A DNA stretch of 59,103 nt, taken from assembly GCA_031282065.1 (NCBI GenBank), contig JAITEL010000115.1:1-59103 (forward strand), given 5' to 3'. Below are positions 15,239-23,522 of this stretch, in pieces (the stretch's first letter is position 1; each line of letters opens with the position of its first letter). The notes under the pieces were generated by a model. The model did no database searches, was not told where the DNA came from, and saw only the letters and a program-made list of their open reading frames with translations. Made by a program: the position numbers and the translations under genes. This stretch comes from Treponema sp. (lineage in GTDB: Bacteria > Spirochaetota > Spirochaetia > Treponematales > Breznakiellaceae).

Positions 15239-17320
15239 TCATTCCTCGGTCTCCTGCACCCGGAATGTCTGAGCAGCCTTGATGACCTCGTCGGCTATCT
15301 TGCCAGAAATGGGGGCGTAGTGGTCGAATTCAACGCTAAAGGAACCGGTACCGCTGGTAATAGAACGCAAGTCTATGGAATACCGTAAGAGTTCTGCCTG
15401 GGGAACTTGGGCACGGATATCCTCAATACCCCCTGCGGAATTCTGTCCCAGGATCTTACCTCGTTTCCCGGAAAGATCGCTCATCACGTCCCCTAGGTAT
15501 TTATTTTCCACAAAGACGGTGAGGTTCATAATCGGTTCCAGCAGGGTAGGAGCTGCCTGCCGCATAGCTGCCCGGAAGGCATTGCGGGCAGCCAGTTTAA
15601 AGGCCAATTCAGAGGAATCCACCGGATGTTCCTTGCCGTCCACGATTTTCACTTCCACATCCACCACAGGGTAGCCTGCCATGGTTCCTGCGGCCATACC
15701 TTCCAGAACCCCCTTCTCAACGCCAGGAATATAGCCCTTAGACACCGCGCCGCCGAAGATGGCATTGATAAACTTGTACTGTTCACCCCGCGGCAAGGGG
15801 GTGATTTCCAGTACCACCCGGCCGTACTGACCGTGTCCACCGGTCTGCTTCTTGTGGGTGTACTCTGCGCTGGCTTTTTTCGTGATCGTTTCCCGGTAGG
15901 GAACCCGGGGTATATGGGTCTCCACATCGATCTTTTGATTCTGTTTGATCTTATCCAGTATGATATTGACGTGGAGTTCACCCATGCCAGAGATGACCGT
16001 TTCCTTGGTTTCGCTGTTAAACGCATAACGGAAGGTTTTGTCTTCTTCAGTGGCTCTCAGGAGAAATTCCCCCAGTTTGTCATCGTCTTTTTTAACGACG
16101 GCATTAACCGCTACCGAATGAACTGGTTCAGGGAGGCGCAAGGGCATAAATCTGAAGGAAGCGTCCCCGGCGCTCAGGGTATCATTAGTCTTGAGGTTCC
16201 CTGTTTTTGCTACGATACCCACATCACCCGCATAGAATTCCCGGACTTCCTCAAGTTTTTTGCCCAGACAGGTATAGAGCTTGCCTATCCGTTCCTTCTT
16301 GTTTTCCGAAACATTGAAGGCTTCCGAATCTGCGGAAAGCTTACCTTGGATGATCTTTAACCACGAGAGCTTTCCTGAAAATTGATCGTAGCTGGTCTTG
16401 ATGACCAGAGCAGCCAGCGGTTTATCAGGATCAATGAAGATAGGCTGCGCTAGCCCTGCTCCATCAAGAACCGTGTCTTGAGCGCCTTGTGGCCCTGGAG
16501 CGAGATCGGTCATAAATTCGAGGAAAGGAATAAGCCCGGAATTCTTAAGGGCAACCCCGGCAAAGGCAGGGAGGATTTTGTTTGCTGCCAAGGCTTGGAT
16601 AAGTCCCTGGTGTATGCCTTGTGCGTCCAGCGTCCCGGTCTCCAGGTACTGCTCCATGAGCACGTCATTCCCTTCAGCAGCAGCTTCGATGAGCCGTTCC
16701 CTGGCCGCTGCCAGCGTATCCTGATACGCCTGAGGGATGGGGCACTCTTTTTCCAGGGCCTCTCCCTGGACGCTGTAGGCTTTCTCATGTAAGACATCGA
16801 TCACTCCGGTATACTGAGGACCAGCCCCCATAGGCACGGTAAAAGCCACAGGGTCAACCTTGCACTTTTCTTTTATATCCTCCAGGGCTTTGGTAAAATC
16901 CGCCCGTTCATCATCCATTTTGGTGATAAACACCGCTGCGGGTTTTGCGCGGTTTTGGATATCCCGCCAGAGTTTGATGGTTCCAATCTGTACTCCGGCG
17001 CGACCGTCCACGGTAAGGAGGACAAACTCCGAAGCCCGGAAGGTTAAAATAACATCCCCGAAAAAATCAGAAGACCCAGGGGTATCAAACATATTGATCT
17101 TTTTGCCATTCCGTTCAATATGTGCCATAGCAGCATGGATCGAGATCTTCCGCTCAATTTCTTCAGGGCTCGAATCAGCGATGGTTTTACCGGATTCTAC
17201 GGTTTCAGCCTTGGGGATCACCCCCGCGGCAAACAACAGATGTTCAAATAGACTTGTTTTTCCGGTCCCGCCATGACCGGCTATGGAAACATTTTTGATA
17301 AGATCCGTCCTATGACTCAT
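15239..17320 (-). CDS. elongation factor G-like GTPase (FusA2-like paralogue)
   Basis: 693 residues with EF-G domain order: G domain (1-270), domain II, then III-V with the KQTGGHGQYGRV and GY.VVDVEV segments. The GTPase motifs differ from canonical EF-G: the P-loop is GHGGTGKTS (15-23) instead of AHxDxGKTT; switch II is DTPGSSDF instead of DTPGHVDF, so the catalytic His is replaced; the base motif is TKMD. This matches the EF-G-like/FusA2 group, whose role is uncertain, rather than the main translocase, which is probably elsewhere in the genome. ATG has AAGGAG upstream; it has its own promoter and terminator. Confidence 0.88.
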   Translation of the reverse strand: MSHRTDLIKNVSIAGHGGTGKTSLFEHLLFAAGVIPKAETVESGKTIADSSPEEIERKISIHAAMAHIERNGKKINMFDTPGSSDFFGDVILTFRASEFVLLTVDGRAGVQIGTIKLWRDIQNRAKPAAVFITKMDDERADFTKALEDIKEKCKVDPVAFTVPMGAGPQYTGVIDVLHEKAYSVQGEALEKECPIPQAYQDTLAAARERLIEAAAEGNDVLMEQYLETGTLDAQGIHQGLIQALAANKILPAFAGVALKNSGLIPFLEFMTDLAPGPQGAQDTVLDGAGLAQPIFIDPDKPLAALVIKTSYDQFSGKLSWLKIIQGKLSADSEAFNVSENKKERIGKLYTCLGKKLEEVREFYAGDVGIVAKTGNLKTNDTLSAGDASFRFMPLRLPEPVHSVAVNAVVKKDDDKLGEFLLRATEEDKTFRYAFNSETKETVISGMGELHVNIILDKIKQNQKIDVETHIPRVPYRETITKKASAEYTHKKQTGGHGQYGRVVLEITPLPRGEQYKFINAIFGGAVSKGYIPGVEKGVLEGMAAGTMAGYPVVDVEVKIVDGKEHPVDSSELAFKLAARNAFRAAMRQAAPTLLEPIMNLTVFVENKYLGDVMSDLSGKRGKILGQNSAGGIEDIRAQVPQAELLRYSIDLRSITSGTGSFSVEFDHYAPISGKIADEVIKAAQTFRVQETEE

Positions 17321-17371
17321 GGAAGCGCTCCTTGTAGTACAATCGTTATGCTATCTTGTCTTTAATCTACT

Positions 17372-17400
17372 ATGATGGAACGGTCTCACTGAATTGTCAA
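17372..17400 (-). promoter_or_regulatory. promoter of EF-G-like gene
   Basis: On the minus strand TTGACA (17400-17395), 17-nt spacer, CATCAT (17377-17372). The gene begins at 17320. Confidence 0.55.
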
Positions 17401-17460
17401 GGAAAATATCCGTGGCTCCGGGCATCGGCGTTTAAAAGTATAGTTCTCTAATATGATACA

Positions 17461-17494
17461 GATGTACGGAGGTGAAAGCCCAGGGCGAGCGCAC
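17461..17494. repeat. dispersed repeat, copy 1
   Basis: GATGTACGGAGGTGAAAGCC at 17461-17480 recurs exactly, in the opposite orientation, at 44899-44918. The flanks (CAGGGCGAGCGCAC here) are similar but diverged there. Function unknown. Confidence 0.6.
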
Positions 17495-17573
17495 AAAGAA
17501 GCCGGGCAGGGCTTTCGTATGTCCGTCGCATGTACGGCAGGCTATACAAACTCATAGGCTCTCCAGGCCGGCA

Positions 17574-17680
17574 GAAAAACGCTTGATCTCCTGAGAAAAA
17601 CGCTTGATCTCCTTGGAAAAACGCTTGATCTCCTGGGAAAATCTCCCGCATCTCCTTGCAAAAACGTTTGATTTCCTGAC
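17574..17680. repeat. 21-nt tandem repeat, about 5 copies
   Basis: Units like GAAAAACGCTTGATCTCCTGA repeat at 21 nt (one unit 22), the last two more diverged. The sequence is unrelated to the repeat at 9279 but has the same period. It lies between the EF-G-like promoter and the riboswitch. Confidence 0.85.
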
Positions 17681-17804
17681 CAGGACTCCCGCTTGTCACA
17701 GCCTCCCGGAGACAGGCTGCTTCGGTGTAGCCTGCCTATGAGGGCAAACCCAAGATTGACAGAGGAAAGGTATCTGCCCTATAGTTACTGGTATATTTAT
17801 ATGA

Positions 17805-18025
17805 ACTGTTATGCGTAGGGATATCGGAATGCGGTGCAAATCCGCGGCGGTCCCGCCACCGTAACCGGGGATAAAAGCGACTATCCGGGGGCTCGGTAAG
17901 CTACCCGGGAAGAAGCCATTACGAGGGCTTTGCCAAGGCCTTAGCTTCCTTGCAGGCTCGTAAGAAGGCGTCGTGAGTAATTGGATCCGGAAGCCGGGAG
18001 ACGGTCTTTACGCAGTTACCTGACA
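17805..18025 (+). promoter_or_regulatory. cobalamin riboswitch
   Basis: Contains the conserved core of B12 riboswitches: GGTGCAAATCCGCGGCGGTC (17835-17854), CCGCCACCGTAACCGGGGA, then a variable arm, and a B12-box-like GCCGGGAGACGGTC (about 17993-18006). It precedes two tiny reading frames and hemA/hemC-cobA-hemD. In known cases cobalamin binding lowers expression of the downstream genes, so tetrapyrrole synthesis here is probably tuned by B12. Boundaries are approximate; the variable region is longer than usual. I could not identify the expression platform. Confidence 0.85.
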
Positions 18026-18161
18026 CCTTCGGAAGAACGGAGCGGGTATCCCACTGCCTATGCAGCGCCCCTTCCTTCAGTATCCCGTTGAGATAATCCG
18101 GATGGTCAGGATGTACGGTAAGGGCTCAGGCCCGCACCGTACCGGTCCCGAGGAGGACGCC

Positions 18162-18272
18162 ATGTACCCTATTGCCGCGTGTGTGTTTTGTAGTGATCCC
18201 GTCCAGTGCTTGAAAGCTCCCCCCTGTTTTGCAGGGTTCTTGCGTGGTGCTGTGTTCAAGGAGGGGATGTGA
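18162..18272 (+). CDS. 36-residue cysteine-rich micro-ORF in riboswitch leader
   Basis: ATG at 18162 follows GAGGAGG with a 5-nt spacer, one of the best ribosome binding sites in the window. The peptide (starts MYPIAACVFCSDPVQCLKAP) has four Cys in its first 22 residues, two as a CxxC. The stop overlaps the next start as TGATG. It lies between the cobalamin riboswitch and hemA. It may be a leader peptide or a small metal/haem-binding peptide; no family recognised. Confidence 0.4.
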   Translation: MYPIAACVFCSDPVQCLKAPPCFAGFLRGAVFKEGM

Positions 18273-18436
18273 TGAATATTATTTTGTATAGTAAGTCATA
18301 CCGGAGTATCACCAACCGCTGTATACTCAGCTTCGGCGCCTTACCGAAAAATGACCTCAAAGAAAATAGCGTCAAAAATACGAAACTGCAAAGCCAACGA
18401 GACAGAAAAAAGCAATTGGTAAGGGGGAAAGGATGA
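18272..18436 (+). CDS. 54-residue small protein coupled to the preceding micro-ORF
   Basis: ATG 18272 has AAGGAGGGG at 18259-18266 and overlaps the previous stop. The peptide begins MNIILYSKSYRSITNRCILS and has a Lys/Gln/Arg-rich C-terminus (SQRDRKKQLVRGKG). It ends 19 nt before hemA. No domain recognised. Two consecutive tiny frames with strong ribosome binding sites are unlikely by chance, but translation is unproven. Confidence 0.4.
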   Translation: MNIILYSKSYRSITNRCILSFGALPKNDLKENSVKNTKLQSQRDRKKQLVRGKG

Positions 18437-18455
18437 TGCACAGGAGGCATGAAGG

Positions 18456-19781
18456 ATGTATATACAGATGGCAGGTATTGACCACACCAGGGCGGATATT
18501 CACCGGCGGGAGCGGTTTAGCTTTAGCTCCTCGAGCCTGGAGGCTGCGCTGGAATGGATCACCCGCTCCTATCCCCATCTGGGCTGCGTCATCATTGCAA
18601 CCTGTAACCGGACCGAGCTGTATCTCAGCGGGAGCCGGCAGGAAGACCCGGGGCCGGAACAGATCCTTCTGACCCTGAAAGCCCCGAGCCCGGAGGAGGC
18701 TACCGATGCGTTTCCTGCCGCTCTCTGGGTCTGCCGGCAGGGTATGGAGGCAGTGGAGCACCTGTTCTTGTTGGCCGGCGGCTTAAAATCCCGGATTGTG
18801 GGAGAGCATCAAATCTTGGCCCAGGTCAAGGGGGCCTTAGATGCGGCCCGGAAGGCGAAAAGTACGGATCCCGTGCTTGAACGGCTCTTTCAAATGGCCA
18901 TTGCCTGTGCGAAGCGCATCAAAACCGAGACGAACCTAAACCGCTCAGAGGTTTCCCTTGCCACAGTGGCCCTGGAGCGTATACAAGCCTATGGCCGTGA
19001 GCAGCAGCTCCCCTTGAGCGGCCTGCACTGTTTGGTGATTGGAAACGGGGTAATCGGCCGGCAGACCGCAGCACAGCTGGTCAAGGCGGGCTGTCAGGTT
19101 ACGGTAACCCTTCGGCAGCACCGGCAGGGGGAGGACCTGGTCCCTCAAGGCTGCAAGGTCATAGCGTACGACCGGCGCTATGCTTCCCTCATGGCGTATA
19201 CCGTCCTCATCAGCGCCACCATGAGCCCTCATTATACCCTTACCCTGGAACAGCTTTCCCCCTTATGGGACGGCCGCCATCGTTTGTTTATTGATCTGGC
19301 GGTGCCCCGGGATATGGATCCTGCCATACGCAGCCTGGAAGGCGTGACCCTCATAGACATCGATCACCTGGGGGAAGGGGTCTTACCCAAAAACGAGCAA
19401 TCCGATGCAGCAGCGATACAAGCCATACTCCAGGAATGTATGACCGAATTCGCTCATTGGTATGCCTTTCGCTCCTATGTGGGCAGTATTGCCGCGATAC
19501 AGCAGGCCGCCTCCGCGGATCTGGTGCTGCGCCTTAACCGTCATCTGGCAAGCCTAGGGCTGGACGCCGAATCCCAGGACCGGCTGCGGAATGCCCTTTC
19601 CCATACGTCTCAGCGGGTCTTGGGGAAACTCCTTTTTGGCCTTAAGGATACCCTGGACCTGAGTATGTGGGAGCCCTGCTTTCATGCCCTGGAAACCATT
19701 GCCTTGCAAGCCTCCCGCACCGGTAAAACCCATGAGCAGACCAGGCAAGAGCTATCCAAAGGAAGCGCCGAGAGCCTATGA
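18456..19781 (+). CDS. hemA: glutamyl-tRNA reductase
   Basis: 441 residues. AGGAGG (18442-18447) serves the ATG at 18456. The catalytic domain has GIDHTRADIHRRERF and the active-site Cys in ATCNRTELYLSG, then GLKSRIVGEHQILAQVK. The NADPH domain has VIGNGVIGRQTA, and the C-terminal helical dimerisation domain follows. It reduces Glu-tRNA to glutamate-1-semialdehyde, the first step of C5-type tetrapyrrole synthesis. The stop overlaps the next ATG by 4 nt (ATGA). The upstream cobalamin riboswitch indicates control by B12. HemL and HemB are not in the window. Confidence 0.94.
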   Translation: MYIQMAGIDHTRADIHRRERFSFSSSSLEAALEWITRSYPHLGCVIIATCNRTELYLSGSRQEDPGPEQILLTLKAPSPEEATDAFPAALWVCRQGMEAVEHLFLLAGGLKSRIVGEHQILAQVKGALDAARKAKSTDPVLERLFQMAIACAKRIKTETNLNRSEVSLATVALERIQAYGREQQLPLSGLHCLVIGNGVIGRQTAAQLVKAGCQVTVTLRQHRQGEDLVPQGCKVIAYDRRYASLMAYTVLISATMSPHYTLTLEQLSPLWDGRHRLFIDLAVPRDMDPAIRSLEGVTLIDIDHLGEGVLPKNEQSDAAAIQAILQECMTEFAHWYAFRSYVGSIAAIQQAASADLVLRLNRHLASLGLDAESQDRLRNALSHTSQRVLGKLLFGLKDTLDLSMWEPCFHALETIALQASRTGKTHEQTRQELSKGSAESL

Positions 19782-22186
19782 GGAACCTACAGGTCGGGAC
19801 CCGGGACAGCCGGCTTGCCCTTATACAGACTGAACTGCTGATCCGGGAGCTGAAGGCGCGGTACCCGCAGTATGCGGTGGAAGTATGCCCCATGAAGACG
19901 CGGGGGGATCTCCTCCTGGATACAGCCCTGGATACCCAAGGGGGGAAAGGGCTCTTTATCAAGGAAGTGAATAGGGCCTTGCTTGATGGCCGGGTTGATC
20001 TGGCGGTACACAGCTTGAAAGATCTGCCTATGGACCTGGAGGAGCAGCTTCGCATCGGTGCGTATAGCACACGGGAAGATCCACGGGACGCCTTGATCCT
20101 TCCCAAAGGCAGGGTGGAACCGGATAAGGGAAAACCCATAGGCTGCTCCAGCCAACGGCGGCGGCTTCAGTTGGCCCGGCTCTTCCCTGATTGGCGGATC
20201 GCCGGGATCCGGGGTAATGTGCTTACCCGGCTGGAAAAGCTGGATCAGGGGGAATACGGGGCCTTGGTGCTGGCAGTGGCCGGGCTTAAGCGGCTTGGCC
20301 TTGAGGAGCGGATCCACCGGATTTTTACCGTCTCTGAAATCCTGCCTGCCGCGGGGCAGGGTACCCTGGCAGTAGTGATCCGGGATGCCCCTGGGCTGCT
20401 AGCGGAACTGGTCCACTCCATCAATAGCCCTGAAAGTCAGATCTGTGCAGAGGCTGAACGGTCCTTTGTGAGAACCCTCAACGGGGGCTGCGGCACGCCC
20501 ATAGCAGCCTATGCCGTGCTGGAAGGGGATACCCTGCACCTTACCGGCCTCTATTGCCCGGATGAACCGGTCCCAGGAGGAGCATCTATACTACGGGGCC
20601 ATAGTACCGGGGCCAAGACTGAGGGGAAGCATCTGGGAGCGCTTTTGGCCGTACGCCTTATGGCCCAGCACCATGCCGCTAGGCCGGGGAAGCTGTGGCT
20701 TTTGGGCGCCGGACCGGGGGATCCGGGACTGCTCACGGTGAAGGCTGAAAGGGTGTTACAGAAGGCCCAGGTGGTGCTCTTTGACCGTTTGGTGGGCAAG
20801 GGCATACTTGCCCAGATTCCGGCACAGGCAGAACGGATATATGTAGGAAAAAAGCCGGGCAGGCACTGCCTGGCTCAAGAGGACATAAACCGGCTTATCG
20901 TGAAGCACGTTTCCCGGGGGAAGCAGGTGGTGAGACTCAAAGGAGGGGACCCCTTTCTTTTTGGCCGGGGCGGAGAAGAGCTGGAAGGGCTCAAGGAAGC
21001 AGGCATCCCCTTTGAAGTCGTACCGGGCATATCTTCAGCCCTGGGCGTACCCGCCTATTTCGGCATACCCCTCACGCACCGGGATTATAGCTCTGCGGTC
21101 CATATCGTTACAGGGCACCGCAAGGGCGAGGAAGCCCGGCCCATACCCTACCGGGCTCTCGTGCAGGCAGGGGGAACCCTTATCTTTCTCATGGGCTTTA
21201 GCGCGCTGGAGGAGATCTGTATGGGCCTGCTCCATGCCGGGCTGGATCCGCAGACTCCGGGGGCCATTCTCGAACAGGGGACCACCGCGAAACAGCGGAA
21301 GCTGCTCTCCAGGGTATCCTGTTTACCAGTTGAGGCGTACCAGGCGGGTATCAAGGCCCCGGCGGTCATCGTGATTGGCCAGGTCTGCGCCTTAGCCCCC
21401 GGGTTTTCCTGGATCGAGGCAAAGCCCTTAGGGGGACTGAGGATAGGGGTAAGCAGGCCGTTGGGGAAGGAATCCCGCCTCTCGGAACTGCTCGCCGATG
21501 CAGGAGCAGAGGTGATCCCCATACCGGCTATACAGACCGTCCCCCTCCAGGAGACGCCGCTCCTGGAACAGGTCCTGCCTGGCTTGAGCAGCCGGGACTG
21601 GCTGGCCTTTACCAGCGCTGAAGGGGTGGAGGTGTTCTTTGCAAAGCTCAGGGCCGCTCAACGGGACATCCGCAGCCTTGGGGGTATTCGCTTTGCCGCC
21701 ATTGGCGGGGCCACGAGCGCGGCCTTGGAAGCGCGGGGGCTCCTGGTTGACCTGGTCCCGGACCTCTCCAATGGCCGTTCCTTGGGTATGGCCCTGGCCC
21801 GGGCGATGCAATCCGGTGAACGGGTCATCATACCCAGGTCCAGGATAGGCACCGATGAAGTCCTCAAGCCCCTTAAAGCCGCGGGCATTGCGCTTGTGGA
21901 CATTCCCGTCTATGACACCCTGCCTGCTGCTGGATACCAGGATCCCCTGTATGGGGAGCTCCTCTTGGAGGGGCTGGACTGGGTTACCTTTACCAGCGTG
22001 TCCACCGTAGAAGGTTTCAGGGAAATCGCGGGAGCCGGCAGGATTCGGGGTATCAAGGCCCTGTGTATAGGCAGGCAAAGCGCGGCTGCTGCGGCAGGGT
22101 ATGGGATGGAGACCTTGGTGGCAGCTCAGGCATGTATGGAGAGCATGGTGGAAACCCTCTGCCTGCACCAGGGCCGTTCCGCGTGA
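19778..22186 (+). CDS. HemC-CobA-HemD triple fusion protein
   Basis: 802 residues with three enzymes in series. Residues 1-300 are hydroxymethylbilane synthase: VGTRDSRLALIQT, the LKDLPM segment, and the dipyrromethane cofactor Cys238 in NGGCGTPIAAY. Residues 305-545 are uroporphyrinogen-III C-methyltransferase: KLWLLGAGPGDPGLLTVKA, RLKGGDPFLFGRGGEE, VPGISSALGVPAYFGIPLTH. Residues 551-802 are uroporphyrinogen-III synthase: GLRIGVSR, TSAEGVEVFF, TSVSTVEGF. The chain makes hydroxymethylbilane, uroporphyrinogen III, then precorrin-2, directing flux to B12 or sirohaem rather than haem. CobA-HemD fusions are well known; HemC in the same chain is uncommon. No frame break is visible at the joins. 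Confidence 0.92.
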   Translation: MRNLQVGTRDSRLALIQTELLIRELKARYPQYAVEVCPMKTRGDLLLDTALDTQGGKGLFIKEVNRALLDGRVDLAVHSLKDLPMDLEEQLRIGAYSTREDPRDALILPKGRVEPDKGKPIGCSSQRRRLQLARLFPDWRIAGIRGNVLTRLEKLDQGEYGALVLAVAGLKRLGLEERIHRIFTVSEILPAAGQGTLAVVIRDAPGLLAELVHSINSPESQICAEAERSFVRTLNGGCGTPIAAYAVLEGDTLHLTGLYCPDEPVPGGASILRGHSTGAKTEGKHLGALLAVRLMAQHHAARPGKLWLLGAGPGDPGLLTVKAERVLQKAQVVLFDRLVGKGILAQIPAQAERIYVGKKPGRHCLAQEDINRLIVKHVSRGKQVVRLKGGDPFLFGRGGEELEGLKEAGIPFEVVPGISSALGVPAYFGIPLTHRDYSSAVHIVTGHRKGEEARPIPYRALVQAGGTLIFLMGFSALEEICMGLLHAGLDPQTPGAILEQGTTAKQRKLLSRVSCLPVEAYQAGIKAPAVIVIGQVCALAPGFSWIEAKPLGGLRIGVSRPLGKESRLSELLADAGAEVIPIPAIQTVPLQETPLLEQVLPGLSSRDWLAFTSAEGVEVFFAKLRAAQRDIRSLGGIRFAAIGGATSAALEARGLLVDLVPDLSNGRSLGMALARAMQSGERVIIPRSRIGTDEVLKPLKAAGIALVDIPVYDTLPAAGYQDPLYGELLLEGLDWVTFTSVSTVEGFREIAGAGRIRGIKALCIGRQSAAAAAGYGMETLVAAQACMESMVETLCLHQGRSA

Positions 22187-22635
22187 AGCGGGGTTCAAAA
22201 GGACTGCTCCACACCCAGGATAGGGGAACTGCAGGATTAGCGCCTCAAAGCTTCTGTAAGGTATAGACTCATTGGGCTGAAGAATCACCGGATAGAAACG
22301 CGGAATGTATGGCGAAGAACCTTCTTAAGGGTCAGGCAGCCTAAACCCTGGCGGGGTCTGTCTGTCTTATCAGCCCCTTGGTATGTTCGTTAAACCCCCG
22401 CTCCCCTGAGTGCTAGGGGTGGGCGAAACAGCGGTCTCGCGAAGTCCCGTGAGACAGGCTGTTCCGTGCCCTTGTCCGGTCTCAGGGTGTTTTGTATCCG
22501 CGCAGGAACCGGCCCGGTGTTCGGGCCTTAGGGGCCTAGCCTGTGGCGGAAGGGGGCGCTCCTGCCTCCCGGTACAGAGTCCGCATCCAACAGGAAAGCC
22601 GGTTTTCCTCCCCCGAACCGGGAGCAGGCATAGCC
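22187..22635. other. GC-rich intergenic region with self-complementary segments
   Basis: No convincing gene. Around 22425-22475, AACAGC and GCTGTT flank an inner GTCTC/GAGAC stem, so a folded RNA is possible; GGCCCGGTGTTCGGGCC at 22510-22526 is another hairpin. I could not match it to RNase P RNA, SRP RNA, 6S RNA or a known riboswitch. Transcription is unknown. Confidence 0.3.
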
Positions 22636-22729
22636 GACAGGCACACAACCAGCTAGTTGCGACAGGCACAACCAGTTAGTTGCGACAGGCACAACCAGCT
22701 AGTTGCGGCAGGTACAACCAGCTGGTTGC
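22636..22729. repeat. 23-nt tandem repeat with near-palindromic core, 4 copies
   Basis: Units GACAGGCACAACCAGCTAGT+TGC repeat at 23 nt (first copy 25 nt). The core CAACCAGCTAGTTG is almost its own reverse complement, so each unit can form a short hairpin. The last copy (CAACCAGCTGGTTG) is a perfect palindrome. Intergenic; function unknown. Confidence 0.85.
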
Positions 22730-23202
22730 GTTGGTCTTGGTTAGCCTGCCCCCGTAGGTCTATGGTAGAGATGGATGGACAAGGGCGCGGCAGGTTTTGG
22801 TTCCGAAGGGCTTTTCTCAGGGCGCGGTGAGATGAGACAGGAAACAGATAAGAGACGGGGAATGAGTACACGAAAGACCCTGCGGCGGCAATGGGCTGGG
22901 ACTTGTTCGGTTGCGCCGCCATGCCCTCAAAACCCCAAGTCTTTTCGATGAGCCCTTTCACCGAAGAAGCCCTCAAAGGCTTTCAGGAAGGCAGGTGGTC
23001 CGATAAGGGAACCCAAGCCCTTGATTCCCGCCTGAGGGAATGTAAAAACTCAGGCTCATCCGTCCCTCTTCATGGGCAGTGTAAGAGGCCCCCGTCATGT
23101 CGGCAAAATCTCCCCTCATGTTGCACGCGCTGGAGAACAGAACAGTAAACGACGGAGAACCAGTCCTCTACTCATGCCTCGATTTTTTCGCCCGTCGCCT
23201 CC

Positions 23203-23484
23203 ATGCTGAAAAACAAGAAGCGGATATTTTGCAAGGTAGAGGATTTTGACGAAAACCCCTACATGCTTAACTGCCGGGGTATGGCAATTAACCTCAAAAC
23301 CGGTGAGCAGCGGGTTTCCCTACCCGCGGATATGTTTACCAAGTCTGCGCCGGTTATTCCAGAAGAAGGGGAATGTCCGTTATTTTATAAATTTCTGTTT
23401 GAGATAACCAGTGAGCGGCTTGAGCTTGCCCAGTGGCGGGAAACCTGCTGCAAGCCTTCGCCTGATGAGGTGAGGTTCTCATAA
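23203..23484 (+). CDS. hypothetical protein, possibly a remnant
   Basis: 93 residues starting MLKNKKRIFCKVEDFDENPY. Composition is protein-like (charged, mixed hydrophobic; GMAINLKTGEQRVSLPADMF), but there is no ribosome binding site and no recognised family. A second plus-strand frame just upstream (from ATG 23093; segment EPVLYSCLDFFARRLHAEKQ) also looks coding-like and is cut by a stop near 23250. The pair may be one gene broken by a frameshift. It converges on hflX. Confidence 0.35.
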   Translation: MLKNKKRIFCKVEDFDENPYMLNCRGMAINLKTGEQRVSLPADMFTKSAPVIPEEGECPLFYKFLFEITSERLELAQWRETCCKPSPDEVRFS

Positions 23485-23522
23485 AGAGAACCGGCCCGGT
23501 AAAGCAATGGGATAAAACCCTA

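Noticed and set aside
22187-22600. RNase P RNA or 6S RNA
   Set aside because: Some hairpins, but conserved RNase P elements and the 6S open-bubble layout are absent.
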